DNA of 64,000 nucleotides from Pseudomonas viridiflava (lineage in GTDB: Bacteria > Pseudomonadota > Gammaproteobacteria > Pseudomonadales > Pseudomonadaceae). The stretch lies in assembly GCF_900601905.1 (NCBI RefSeq), contig NZ_UWFA01000475.1, forward strand, positions 248,001 to 312,000. Reading direction: 5' to 3'. The notes beneath the pieces were generated by a model, which did no database searches, was not told where the DNA came from, and was given only the letters and a program-made list of their open reading frames with translations. Both the position numbers and the translations under genes were made by a program. Position 1 is the stretch's first letter; each line of letters opens with the position of its first letter. Shown here piece after piece: positions 11,475 to 25,042 of this stretch.

Positions 11475-11882
11475 ATGGTTGAAAATAGCGAACTACGAAA
11501 AGCCGGACTTAAAGTGACCCTGCCACGGGTCAAAATACTACAGATGCTCGATTCTGCCGAGCAGCGACACATGAGTGCCGAGGATGTTTACAAGGCACTC
11601 ATGGAAGCTAGCGAGGACGTCGGACTGGCCACGGTTTACCGTGTCCTGACTCAGTTCGAAGCTGCCGGATTGGTGGTTCGCCACAATTTCGACGGTGGAC
11701 ATGCGGTATTCGAACTGGCTGACGGCGGCCACCACGACCATATGGTCAACGTGGAGTCTGGTGAAGTGATCGAATTCTTCGACGAAGGAATCGAGAAGCT
11801 CCAGAAGGCGATCGTCGAGAAGCACGGGTACGAGTTGGTGGATCACAACCTGGTACTGTACGTGCGCCATAAAAAGGCTTGA
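11475..11882 (+). CDS. fur: Ferric uptake regulator Fur
   Basis: The iron-responsive repressor of siderophore and iron-uptake genes. The 135-residue protein starts MVENSELRKAGLKVTLPRVK at ATG 11475; the longer upstream frame is not conserved. Seen: winged helix (about 10-85; GLATVYRVLTQFEAAGL is the recognition helix region) and the metal-binding GGHHDHMVN motif. The double-cysteine zinc motifs of E. coli Fur are absent, as is normal in Pseudomonas. I found no clear Fur box in the 98-base bamE-fur gap. Confidence 0.96.
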   Translation: MVENSELRKAGLKVTLPRVKILQMLDSAEQRHMSAEDVYKALMEASEDVGLATVYRVLTQFEAAGLVVRHNFDGGHAVFELADGGHHDHMVNVESGEVIEFFDEGIEKLQKAIVEKHGYELVDHNLVLYVRHKKA

Positions 11883-11903
11883 GTCTTTTTTAGGCAAACA
11901 GCG

Positions 11904-11936
11904 AAGGCGACCTCAGGGTCGCCTTTGTGCGTTTTG
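11904..11936 (+). terminator. Probable terminator of fur
   Basis: AAGGCGACC and GGTCGCCTT form a nine-base stem with a four-base loop, followed by a broken T-rich stretch ending TTTT at 11936, 22 bases past the stop codon. Confidence 0.6.
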
Positions 11937-11973
11937 GGGAAGGAAAAGCGCTTGAAGCCTTAGGTCCAACTTT

Positions 11974-12061
11974 GTTGGAGCCGAGCTTGCTCGCGAAGAA
12001 CGATGAAGCGGTCTAGCTGATAAACCGCGTCAACCCATTCACGGGCAAGCCTCGCTCCAAC
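11974..12061. repeat. Imperfect REP doublet
   Basis: Two inverted REP arms (left GTTGGAGCCGAGCTTGCTCG, right GGGCAAGCCTCGCTCCAAC) with several mismatches stand about 45 bases apart between convergent fur and recN. This looks like an aged copy of the doublet at 48186-48273. Confidence 0.75.
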
Positions 12062-12138
12062 GGGACAGGTGATAGCGGCCTGTCTGATGCATCTTCGTCG
12101 CGGTCTTGCAGTGCTCGTGCGCTCCTGTAGAGCGGGTT

Positions 12139-13812
12139 TCAATTCTTGGCCGTCACCACCATCTTTTTCGCGTGCGCCAGCGATTCTTTGGTCAGGTCGA
12201 TCCCGCCCAGCATCCGGGCGACTTCTTCTATGCGTTCGGTCTTGCTCAGTTTCGACACAGCGGTCCGCGTAGCTTCGCTGTCCCGAACTTTATGCACAAA
12301 CAAGTGCTGATGGCCTTGAGCCGCAACCTGAGGTAAATGCGTCACGGTCATCACCTGGCCGCGATCTCCCAGGCGACGCAGCAACTGGCCGACAATCTCA
12401 GCCGTTGGCCCGCCAATACCGACGTCCACTTCGTCGAACACCAGCGTCGGTACCCGTGAAGTTTGCGCGGTGATGACCTGGATCGCGAGGCTGATCCGGG
12501 AAAGCTCACCGCCCGAAGCGACTTTCGCCAACGCTTTCAGCGGTTGTCCCGGGTTGGCGCTAACCAGCAATTCGATCTGTTCCAGGCCGTTGGGCAATAG
12601 CTCTTTTTCCGGATTGGCCTTGAGCTCGATACTGAACCGCCCGCCGGGCATGCCCAGGCGCTGGATTTCATGCTCGACTGCCGTGGCCAGTTCCGGGGCT
12701 GCACGATGGCGCAGGTCGCTCAACTCCCGAGCCTTCTCTTTATAGTGGCGAGCGAAAGACGACAGTTCGTTTTCCAGGCGCTCGATGGCTTCGTCATTGG
12801 CGTTGAGGGTTTCGATTTCATCCAGCAGCTTTTGCTGAAGTGTCGCCACCTCAGTGGGTTGGATGCGGTGTTTGCGCGCCAGCGTGTAGATGGCATCAAG
12901 CCGCTCCTCCAGCTGTTGCAGGCGGGCAGGGTCGGCGTCGAAATGATCGAGAAAGCGATTGAGCTCGCCCATGGCCTCTTCAACCTGAATCTGCGCGCTG
13001 GACAGCAGGTTCGTCGCTTCACTCAGGGCGGTGGGCGAATCGTTGACGCTGCCCAATCGATGCAGGCTGGCGGTCAGGGCATTGAGCACGTTGCCGGAGT
13101 CGTTTTCGCTGCATTGCTCGACCACCTGACGGCAAATGCTCAGCAGGCTTTCGGCGTTGGTCAGGTTCTTGTGTTCCTGCTCCAGCTGTTCCAGCTCGTC
13201 TTCGCCCAGGCTCAGGCTTTCCAGTTCTTCAAGCTGATAGCTCAGAAGCTGGTGGCGCGAGCGCTGCTCGTCTCCCGAATTGGATAGCCGATCCAGCTCC
13301 TGACGCGTCTGGCGCCAGCGTTGTGCGGCCAGTTGCACCTGACGGGCCAGATCCGTCGCGCCAGCGTACTCGTCCAGCAGGCGGCGATGGGTATCAGGCT
13401 TGAGCAGTGATTGATGTTCGTGCTGGCTGTGGATGTCGATCAGCAATTCGCCCAGCGCTTTCAAATCGCCCTGCGGGCAGGGAGTGCCGTTGATGTAGGA
13501 GCGTGAGCGACCTTCAGCGGTTATGACTCGACGCAAAATGCACGGGCCATCGTTGTCCAGATCGCGCGCCTGCAACCAGACGCGCGCTTCAGGGATATCC
13601 GCAAGGTCGAACGTCGCCAGAATATCGGCTTTGTCCGCGCCCGGGCGAACGACGCCACTGTCAGCGCGATCGCCCAGAGTCAGGCCCAGCGCATCGAGCA
13701 TGATCGATTTACCGGCACCGGTTTCACCGGTGATGACGCTCATGCCTCGGTCCAGCTCGAGATCGAGATGTTCGACGATGGCGTAGTTGTGTACGGAAAG
13801 GTGCACCAGCAT
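12139..13812 (-). CDS. recN: DNA repair ATPase RecN
   Basis: An SMC-like protein that acts in recombinational repair of double-strand breaks. The 557-residue protein has Walker A GETGAGKS at 29-36, two long coiled-coil arms with many Glu, Gln, Leu and Arg residues (about 150-370), and a C-terminal ATPase half with the signature SGGELSRISLA and Walker B LVFDEVDVGIGG. Length is normal. A near-consensus LexA box lies 24 bases upstream, so it is probably strongly induced in the SOS response. It is divergent from grpE. Confidence 0.96.
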   Translation of the reverse strand: MLVHLSVHNYAIVEHLDLELDRGMSVITGETGAGKSIMLDALGLTLGDRADSGVVRPGADKADILATFDLADIPEARVWLQARDLDNDGPCILRRVITAEGRSRSYINGTPCPQGDLKALGELLIDIHSQHEHQSLLKPDTHRRLLDEYAGATDLARQVQLAAQRWRQTRQELDRLSNSGDEQRSRHQLLSYQLEELESLSLGEDELEQLEQEHKNLTNAESLLSICRQVVEQCSENDSGNVLNALTASLHRLGSVNDSPTALSEATNLLSSAQIQVEEAMGELNRFLDHFDADPARLQQLEERLDAIYTLARKHRIQPTEVATLQQKLLDEIETLNANDEAIERLENELSSFARHYKEKARELSDLRHRAAPELATAVEHEIQRLGMPGGRFSIELKANPEKELLPNGLEQIELLVSANPGQPLKALAKVASGGELSRISLAIQVITAQTSRVPTLVFDEVDVGIGGPTAEIVGQLLRRLGDRGQVMTVTHLPQVAAQGHQHLFVHKVRDSEATRTAVSKLSKTERIEEVARMLGGIDLTKESLAHAKKMVVTAKN

Positions 13813-13835
13813 GGAGTGGCTCCCAGGCGATTTGT

Positions 13836-13851
13836 CTGGTTATTTATACAG
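13836..13851. promoter_or_regulatory. LexA (SOS) box of recN
   Basis: CTGGTTATTTATACAG fits CTG-N10-CAG with an AT-rich centre and an almost ideal right half (TATACAG). It lies 24 bases upstream of the recN ATG, where LexA would block transcription. Confidence 0.85.
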
Positions 13852-14004
13852 TGTTTCATTTGCTGCTGACAATGCCCGGATTTGGCCTTGTTGGCAGCCG
13901 CTCATCCTTTTTGTAGTCCATGCGGGAAATTGTTCAAGCGGGATAAGGGCTTGGCGGTGACCGGAAATTTTGTCCGGGCTTTCATCGATCCGTGCAAATT
14001 TGCT

Positions 14005-14032
14005 CTTGAAGCTGAGAATTCCGCTCCCATAT
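14005..14032 (+). promoter_or_regulatory. Sigma-32 promoter of grpE
   Basis: CTTGAA (14005-14010) and CCCATAT (14026-14032) stand 15 bases apart, matching the heat-shock consensus CTTGAA...CCCCATnT, 53 bases before the grpE start. Confidence 0.8.
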
Positions 14033-14085
14033 AGGGGGACAGAAGCGCGAGTTGAGCTCGCGGACGTATTTGAAAGGAGAAATCT

Positions 14086-14649
14086 ATGGCTGACGAACAG
14101 AATCTGGATGCGCAGACCCAGGACCAGGCTGCCGATGCAGTCTCCGGTGAAGAATTGGTAACCCGTGTACAGGTGCTCGAAGAGCAACTGGCTGCGGCTC
14201 AGGACCAGTCCCTGCGAGTGGCTGCGGATTTGCAGAACGTCCGCCGCCGCGCTGAACAGGATGTAGAAAAGGCGCACAAATTCGCGCTGGAGAAGTTCGC
14301 TGCCGACCTGCTGCCGATCGTCGACAGCCTGGAGCGCGGTCTGGACCTGTCCAACCCGGACGACGAAAGCATTCGCCCGATGCGTGAAGGTATCGAGCTG
14401 ACGCTGAAAATGTTCAACGACACGCTTAAGCGTTATCAGCTCGAAGCGATTGACCCGCACGGCCAGCCATTCAACGCCGAGCACCATCAGGCGATGGCGA
14501 TGCAGGAAAGCGCCGACGTCGAGCCCAACAGTGTATTGAAAGTGTTCCAGAAGGGTTACCAGCTCAATGGTCGCCTGCTGCGCCCGGCAATGGTCGTGGT
14601 CAGCAAGGCGCCGTCGCCTGCGCAGCCATCAATTGATGAGCAGGCTTGA
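14086..14649 (+). CDS. grpE: Nucleotide exchange factor GrpE
   Basis: GrpE releases ADP from DnaK in the heat-shock chaperone cycle. The 187-residue protein has an acidic, Gln-rich N-terminus, a long coiled coil (about 25-90), the conserved FALEKFAADLLPIVDSLERG segment, and a beta-domain ending with the NGRLLRPAMVVVS motif. ATG 14086 has AAAGGAGA upstream. It is first in the cluster grpE-dnaK-dnaJ-dapB and has its own sigma-32 promoter. Confidence 0.97.
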   Translation: MADEQNLDAQTQDQAADAVSGEELVTRVQVLEEQLAAAQDQSLRVAADLQNVRRRAEQDVEKAHKFALEKFAADLLPIVDSLERGLDLSNPDDESIRPMREGIELTLKMFNDTLKRYQLEAIDPHGQPFNAEHHQAMAMQESADVEPNSVLKVFQKGYQLNGRLLRPAMVVVSKAPSPAQPSIDEQA

Positions 14650-14672
14650 AATCAGCTGTCTGGCCCCCATTT
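14645..14672 (+). promoter_or_regulatory. Sigma-32 promoter of dnaK
   Basis: CTTGAA (14645-14650) and CCCCATTT (14665-14672) with a 14-base spacer match the heat-shock consensus very well. The -35 element overlaps the stop codon of grpE, so dnaK can be driven separately. Confidence 0.85.
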
Positions 14673-14754
14673 ATAGGCCAAGCGTTTAAGAGCTACCGCA
14701 ATTTGTAAACGCAGTTGCGGCAACCAGATTAAAAATTTTTCGGGAGAGTCAAAG

Positions 14755-16674
<1,920 letters not shown>

Positions 16675-16997
16675 GCGCAGGCTCACTTGCAAGCCAGTTG
16701 CCCGCTTTCGGGTGGTGACTGGTAGGATGTCGCCGCGCGGGAGCTTGCTCCCGCGTTGGCGTGTCTGGAGCCAACGAATTTTTGCTCAGTGGTTATGTAC
16801 CGCTGAGGTGTGTGGCAAGGCCGTTATGCTCCTGCATGGCGGCTTGTTCTGCCGCTTTCTCGGTCGCTCTGGCCGATGAATAGAAGACCAGGATCGTTGA
16901 ATTGACGTGAGTTGGGTCCGGGCCTGTATGGGGCTCAACGAGTTTGGCAAGGCTCAGGAGGGTTTTGCCGGACGTCCTCAAAAGTGCGGAAGAATTT
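16675..16997. other. Intergenic region between dnaK and dnaJ
   Basis: These 323 bases hold a strong hairpin at 16736-16755 and otherwise nothing I can name. The gap is long for this gene pair; a separate dnaJ promoter may lie here, but no good sigma-32 match is seen. Confidence 0.5.
16736..16755. repeat. Short palindrome, half-REP or terminator
   Basis: CGCGGGAGC and GCTCCCGCG form a perfect nine-base stem with a TT loop. The GGGAGC end recalls the REP family of this genome. There is no T-run, so it could attenuate rather than end dnaK transcription. Confidence 0.6.
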
Positions 16998-18134
16998 ATG
17001 GCAAAGCGTGACTATTACGAAATTCTGGGGGTGGAGCGAGGCTCCAGCGAGGCAGATCTGAAGAAGGCTTATCGTCGTCTGGCGATGAAGCATCACCCTG
17101 ATCGCAATCCTGACGACAAAGCGTCGGAAGAACTGTTCAAAGAGGCCAACGAGGCCTACGAAGTGCTGTCCGACGCGAGCAAGCGTGCAGCCTACGACCA
17201 GTACGGTCATGCCGGGGTTGATCCGAGCATGGGCGGCGGCGGTTTTGGCGGCGGCGCTGGCGGTGCGAACTTCTCCGACATCTTCGGTGATGTATTCAGC
17301 GACTTCTTCGGCGGTGGCCGGGGTGGCGGCGGTGGTCGTGGCGGCGCGCAGCGCGGCAGCGACCTGCGTTACACCCTTGAGCTGAACCTTGAAGAAGCGG
17401 TGCGCGGCACGACGGTCAACATCCGTGTGCCGACACTGGTCAATTGCAAGCCGTGCGACGGTTCGGGTGCCAAGAAAGGCTCCTCGCCCGTCACCTGTCC
17501 TACGTGCGGCGGTATCGGTCAGGTTCGTATGCAGCAGGGCTTCTTCTCGGTGCAGCAAACCTGCCCGCGCTGCCATGGCCACGGCAAAATCATTTCCGAC
17601 CCGTGCGATTCCTGCCACGGCGAAGGGCGTGTTGAAGAATATAAAACCTTGTCCGTCAAAGTACCGCCTGGTGTGGATACCGGTGACCGGATTCGTCTGT
17701 CGGGTGAAGGCGAGGCGGGTGCGCAGGGCGGTCCGACTGGCGACCTGTATGTCGTGATCAATGTCCGCGAGCATGCGATTTTCCAGCGCGATGGCAAGCA
17801 TCTGTTCTGCGAAGTGCCGATCAGCTTCACTGATGCGGCATTGGGCGGCGAGCTTGAAGTGCCGACTCTGGATGGCCGCGTCAAACTGAAAATCCCGGAA
17901 GGCACCCAGACCGGCAAGCAGTTCCGTCTGCGTGGCAAAGGCGTTGCGCCGGTCCGTGGCGGCGGTGCGGGTGACTTGATGTGCCGCGTGGCGGTTGAAA
18001 CTCCGGTCAACCTGGGTCGTCGCCAGCGTGAACTGCTCGAAGAGTTCCGCTCCACGCTTGAGGGCGACAGCTCTCACTCGCCGAAGGCCACCGGTTGGTT
18101 CGACGGTGTGAAGCGTTTCTTCGGCGATCTGTAA
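16998..18134 (+). CDS. dnaJ: Co-chaperone DnaJ (Hsp40)
   Basis: DnaJ delivers substrates to DnaK and stimulates its ATPase. The 378-residue type I J-protein has the J domain with HPD in KHHPDRNPDD (about residues 33-42), a long Gly/Phe-rich linker (about 75-125), and four zinc motifs CKPCDGSG, CPTCGGIG, CPRCHGHG and CDSCHGEG, then the substrate-binding C-terminal domain. ATG 16998 (MAKRDYYEILGV) is the family start; a longer in-frame TTG is rejected. It is followed 19 bases later by dapB. Confidence 0.97.
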   Translation: MAKRDYYEILGVERGSSEADLKKAYRRLAMKHHPDRNPDDKASEELFKEANEAYEVLSDASKRAAYDQYGHAGVDPSMGGGGFGGGAGGANFSDIFGDVFSDFFGGGRGGGGGRGGAQRGSDLRYTLELNLEEAVRGTTVNIRVPTLVNCKPCDGSGAKKGSSPVTCPTCGGIGQVRMQQGFFSVQQTCPRCHGHGKIISDPCDSCHGEGRVEEYKTLSVKVPPGVDTGDRIRLSGEGEAGAQGGPTGDLYVVINVREHAIFQRDGKHLFCEVPISFTDAALGGELEVPTLDGRVKLKIPEGTQTGKQFRLRGKGVAPVRGGGAGDLMCRVAVETPVNLGRRQRELLEEFRSTLEGDSSHSPKATGWFDGVKRFFGDL

Positions 18135-18153
18135 GGCTTAACGGGAGCAGAAC

Positions 18154-18957
18154 ATGCGACGTATTGCTGTGATGGGCGCCGCTGGGCGCATGGGCAAAAT
18201 CTTGATCGAAGCGGTTCAGCAAGCGCCTGGCGCGGGTTTGACGGCTGCGATCGATCGTCCGGATAGCACGCTGGTGGGCGCGGATGCAGGCGAGCTGGCT
18301 GCGCTGGGTCGTATCGGTGTGCCGCTGTCGGGTGATCTGGCCAAAGTGGTTGATGAGTTCGACGTGTTGATCGATTTCACGCATCCGTCCGTGACGCTGA
18401 AAAATCTGGCCTTCTGCCGCAAGGCTGGCAAGGCCATGATCATCGGCACCACTGGCTTCAGTGCCGAAGAGAAGCAGCGTATTGCCGAGGCAGGCAAAGA
18501 CATCCCGATCGTTTTCGCTGCCAACTTCAGCGTAGGTCTGAACCTGTGCCTGAAACTGCTCGACACCGCGGCACGCGTACTGGGTGATGACGTCGATATC
18601 GAAATCATCGAAGCCCATCACCGGCACAAGGTTGATGCACCATCGGGCACGGCGTTGCGTCTGGGTGAAGTGGTGGCCAATGCGCTGGGGCGTGATCTGG
18701 AGAAGGTCGCGGTTTATGGTCGTGAGGGCCAGACCGGCGCTCGTGATCGGCAGACCATCGGCTTTGCCACGATTCGTGCTGGCGATGTAGTGGGTGATCA
18801 CACCGTACTGTTCGCCGCTGAAGGTGAGCGGGTCGAGATCACGCACAAGGCCTCCAGCCGCATGACATTCGCCAAGGGTGCTGTTCGTGCTGCGCTTTGG
18901 CTGGAAGGCCGCGAGGCGGGCTTGTACGACATGCAGGACGTGCTGGAACTGCATTGA
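18154..18957 (+). CDS. dapB: 4-hydroxy-tetrahydrodipicolinate reductase
   Basis: DapB reduces the cyclic product of DapA with NAD(P)H in the lysine/diaminopimelate pathway. The 267-residue protein has the dinucleotide-binding GAAGRMGK (8-15) and the family signature EAHHRHKVDAPSGTA with the catalytic His and Lys. Length is normal. It is downstream of dnaJ and probably partly co-transcribed with it. A good terminator follows at 18976-19008. Confidence 0.96.
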   Translation: MRRIAVMGAAGRMGKILIEAVQQAPGAGLTAAIDRPDSTLVGADAGELAALGRIGVPLSGDLAKVVDEFDVLIDFTHPSVTLKNLAFCRKAGKAMIIGTTGFSAEEKQRIAEAGKDIPIVFAANFSVGLNLCLKLLDTAARVLGDDVDIEIIEAHHRHKVDAPSGTALRLGEVVANALGRDLEKVAVYGREGQTGARDRQTIGFATIRAGDVVGDHTVLFAAEGERVEITHKASSRMTFAKGAVRAALWLEGREAGLYDMQDVLELH

Positions 18958-18975
18958 TCGCCTGATCATGCAGCA

Positions 18976-19020
18976 GAGGCGCAACCCGTCAACAGCCGGG
19001 TTTGCGCCTTCTATTTTTCC
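18976..19020 (+). terminator. Terminator of dapB
   Basis: AGGCGCAACCCG and CGGGTTTGCGCCT form a stem of about 12 pairs with one bulge and a short loop, followed by a T-rich stretch (CTATTTTTCC). Confidence 0.8.
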
Positions 19021-19143
19021 CGAGAGGGAACTTCTGTCGCATTCCCTCGTCTTTTTGCCTCATTGGCGGTAGACCAAAATAGCCTTTTTCTGTAAGCTAC
19101 AGCTTTAGTGTGTCCACTAAAAGCGCGCAGATGATTCTATAAG

Positions 19144-19180
19144 AAAGCGGGGTGACGTAACTACGTCATTCCGCTTTTTT
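19144..19180 (+). terminator. Terminator-like hairpin in the carA leader
   Basis: AAAGCGGGGTGACGTA pairs with TACGTCATTCCGCTTT (two G-U pairs) and is followed by T residues. It stands 46 bases before the carA start codon. Position and form suggest a transcription attenuator for carAB, though a promoter between it and carA cannot be excluded. Confidence 0.6.
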
Positions 19181-19225
19181 GCAACCTGCGAACGCCCTTT
19201 CAGGCTTTACTTACGGGAGGTCTTC

Positions 19226-20362
19226 TTGACTAAGCCAGCCATACTCGCCCTTGCTGATGGCAGCATTTTTCGCGGCGAAGCCATTGGAGCCGACGGTCAG
19301 ACCGTTGGCGAGGTAGTGTTTAACACTGCCATGACCGGCTATCAGGAAATCCTTACCGATCCTTCCTACGCCCAGCAAATCGTTACTCTGACTTACCCGC
19401 ACATCGGCAACACCGGCACCACGCCTGAAGATGCTGAATCTGATCGTGTCTGGTCCGCAGGTCTGGTCATCCGCGACCTGCCGCTGGTTGCCAGCAACTG
19501 GCGCAACAAGATGTCCCTGGGGGACTACCTCAAGGCCAACGGCGTTGTCGCCATCGCCGGTATCGACACCCGCCGCCTGACCCGCATCCTGCGTGAGAAA
19601 GGCGCACAGAACGGCTGCATCATGGCCGGTGACGATATTTCTGAAGAAGCCGCCATCGCTGCCGCGCGCGGCTTCCCGGGCTTGAAGGGCATGGACCTGG
19701 CGAAAGTCGTCAGCGTCAAGGAAAGCTATGAGTGGCGTTCCAGCGTCTGGTCGCTCAAGACCGACAGCTGCCCGGAAATCCCGGCCAGCGACCTTAAATA
19801 CCACGTCGTTGCCTACGACTACGGCGTCAAGGTCAACATCCTGCGCATGCTGGTCGAGCGCGGTTGCCGCATCACCGTGGTGCCGGCTCAGACGCCAGCC
19901 AGCGAAGTTCTGGCGCTCAAGCCAGATGGTGTATTCCTTTCCAATGGCCCTGGTGATCCCGAGCCTTGCGACTATGCGATCAAGGCCATCAAGGAAGTCC
20001 TGGAGACCGACACCCCGGTATTCGGTATCTGCCTGGGTCACCAGCTGCTGGCTCTGGCTTCCGGCGCCAAGACCGTAAAAATGGGTCACGGCCACCACGG
20101 TGCCAACCACCCGGTTCAGGATCTGGACACCGGCGTCGTCATGATCACCAGCCAGAACCACGGTTTCGCCGTAGATGAAGCAACCTTGCCTGCCAATGTT
20201 CGCGCCATCCACAAGTCGCTGTTCGACGGTAGCCTGCAGGGCATCGAACGCACCGACAAGGACGCGTTCAGCTTTCAGGGTCACCCTGAAGCAAGCCCGG
20301 GCCCGACCGATGTGGCTCCGCTGTTTGATCGCTTTATCGAAACCATGGCCAAGCGACGCTGA
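19226..20362 (+). CDS. carA: Carbamoyl-phosphate synthase small subunit
   Basis: CarA hydrolyses glutamine and passes ammonia to CarB for carbamoyl phosphate, used for pyrimidines and arginine. The 378-residue protein has the CPSase small-chain domain and a class I glutamine amidotransferase with the nucleophile Cys in GICLGHQLLAL and the His/Glu pair in FQGHPEASPGP. The start codon is TTG at 19226, set by GGGAGG seven bases upstream. A terminator-like hairpin lies in the leader. carB follows after 130 bases. Confidence 0.96.
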   Translation: MTKPAILALADGSIFRGEAIGADGQTVGEVVFNTAMTGYQEILTDPSYAQQIVTLTYPHIGNTGTTPEDAESDRVWSAGLVIRDLPLVASNWRNKMSLGDYLKANGVVAIAGIDTRRLTRILREKGAQNGCIMAGDDISEEAAIAAARGFPGLKGMDLAKVVSVKESYEWRSSVWSLKTDSCPEIPASDLKYHVVAYDYGVKVNILRMLVERGCRITVVPAQTPASEVLALKPDGVFLSNGPGDPEPCDYAIKAIKEVLETDTPVFGICLGHQLLALASGAKTVKMGHGHHGANHPVQDLDTGVVMITSQNHGFAVDEATLPANVRAIHKSLFDGSLQGIERTDKDAFSFQGHPEASPGPTDVAPLFDRFIETMAKRR

Positions 20363-20492
20363 GCGGTTGCCTTGAGAATGTAATGCGCAGTGGCCGGGCC
20401 GGACCTGAACACACGTTCGGCGAAGACCGCCCGGCACTGCAGAGAAATTCAAGACGGCTTGCCGACTGACCTACGGATTTGAGTGACAACCC

Positions 20493-23710
<3,218 letters not shown>

Positions 23711-23714
<4 letters not shown>

Positions 23715-24187
23715 TCAAATATCCAATGACAGTCCAGGGTGCCAAAGCCCTGGAAGAAGAACACGCTCATCTCACCAAGGTCGTGCGTCCCAAGTTGAGC
23801 CAGGACATCGGCACGGCTCGCGAGCTGGGTGACTTGAAGGAGAACGCCGAATACCACGCTGCCCGAGAGCAGCAGGGTATGGTTGAAGCGCGTATCCGTG
23901 ACATCGAAGGCCGGATCCAGAATCAGGTCATCATCGATGTGACCGCTATCCCTCATACCGGCAAAGTGATTTTCGGCACTACCGTGGAAATCGCCAATGT
24001 CGAGACGGATGAGCGCGTCACTTACCACATCGTGGGTGAGGATGAGGCTGACTTCAAACTCGGCAAGATATCGGTCGGTTCACCTTTGGCTCGTGCCTTG
24101 ATTGCCAAGGAAGAGGGTGACGTGGTTGCCGTGAAGACGCCCGGTGGCGTGATCGAGTACGAGATTGTCACAGTCAGCCATATTTGA
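23711..24187 (+). CDS. greA: Transcription elongation factor GreA
   Basis: GreA enters the secondary channel of RNA polymerase and promotes cleavage of backtracked RNA. The 158-residue protein has the N-terminal coiled coil with acidic tip residues in RELGDLKENAEYHAAREQQG (about 37-56) and the C-terminal FKBP-like domain with SVGSPLARAL. It overlaps carB by four bases. The start MIKYPMTVQGAKAL is the usual one in Pseudomonas. Confidence 0.97.
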
Positions 24188-24215
24188 CGTGAACCGCCCA
24201 CATGCAGTGGGCGCA

Positions 24216-24608
24216 ATGACCTGGCGGCTCTCTCAGATGTTCTGGGTGGGCGGCCTGGTTTTGCTGCATCTGGCAATTCTGACGGTGCTGGACCAAACCG
24301 GTCTGGTGCCGTTGCTGATCAAAGGCTTCATCGGTATTCCAGGCGCGTTGCTGGTCGGATTTGCAGCATTGTGCGCAATGGTGCAGATGGTTGTACTGAT
24401 CAGGATTGAGCGCGTTTCGAGTGTCTGGCGAGATGTGCGAGGGCAGTTGCTGCTGGTCGCGTTGGTTTCTGCGTTCAGCTACTACGGCCTGCGGTTATGG
24501 CTGCCCGATGCAGTGCATTGGCAATTGATGAGCTATCTGTTTCTGGGGCTGGCCGGATTGCTGCTGGTTTTGCAGCCCGTGCCGGGAAGAGGCGACAGGG
24601 CGCGCTGA
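24216..24608 (+). CDS. Small integral membrane protein of unknown function
   Basis: No named family recognised. The product of about 130 residues has four predicted hydrophobic helices (about 12-30, 35-60, 78-95, 105-122), short loops and a basic C-terminus (PGRGDRAR). ATG 24216 (MTWRLSQMFWVGG) places the first helix close to the N-terminus; GTG 24189 and TTG 24165 are possible earlier starts, the last overlapping greA. No start has a strong ribosome-binding site, so translation may be coupled to greA. The gene is convergent with yhbY. Confidence 0.65.
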   Translation: MTWRLSQMFWVGGLVLLHLAILTVLDQTGLVPLLIKGFIGIPGALLVGFAALCAMVQMVVLIRIERVSSVWRDVRGQLLLVALVSAFSYYGLRLWLPDAVHWQLMSYLFLGLAGLLLVLQPVPGRGDRAR

Positions 24609-24629
24609 TGCGGCCCTGGCTTCGTTTTA

Positions 24630-24938
24630 TCAGTGTGCGCGGTGTACGTTTGAAAGCTGTTTGTTAACCTTTGGGTTCTTGCGATAGATCAACGCCATTT
24701 TGCCGATGACCTGTACGAGATCCGCGGTACCAGCCTTGCACAGTTCTGCAATGGTCTGCAGACGGCTTTCACGGTCAAGGATGTTGAGCTTGATCTTGAT
24801 CAGCTCGTGATCGCTCAACGCGCGCTCCAGTTCGGCTAACACACCTTCGGTCAAGCCATTGTCAGCCACGATCAATACCGGTTTCAGATGGTGGCCAATG
24901 GATTTGTACTGTTTCTTCTGCTCTTGAGTGAGCGGCAT
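24630..24938 (-). CDS. yhbY: CRM-domain RNA-binding protein YhbY
   Basis: A 102-residue protein consisting of one CRM (KH-like) RNA-binding domain; in E. coli YhbY associates with 50S precursors. Seen: MPLTQEQKKQYKSIGHHLKP and the GLTEGVLAELERALSDHELI helix. Divergent from rlmE with 104 bases between, a gene pair conserved in gammaproteobacteria and consistent with a shared role in large-subunit assembly. Confidence 0.93.
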   Translation of the reverse strand: MPLTQEQKKQYKSIGHHLKPVLIVADNGLTEGVLAELERALSDHELIKIKLNILDRESRLQTIAELCKAGTADLVQVIGKMALIYRKNPKVNKQLSNVHRAH

Positions 24939-25042
24939 AATCTGACCCCTGCGTCTGATCTTGTAAAAAGCGGCGGCCAGTTTACCCGAGCGAGTCCGGG
25001 ACCGCCCACTTAATCACGACTCGTTTATTTTTGAGGTGCCCC

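Noticed and set aside
16793..16981. A 62-codon minus-strand frame in the dnaK-dnaJ gap.
   Set aside because: No recognisable family, no convincing ribosome-binding site, and it overlaps the dnaJ leader; not enough to call a gene.
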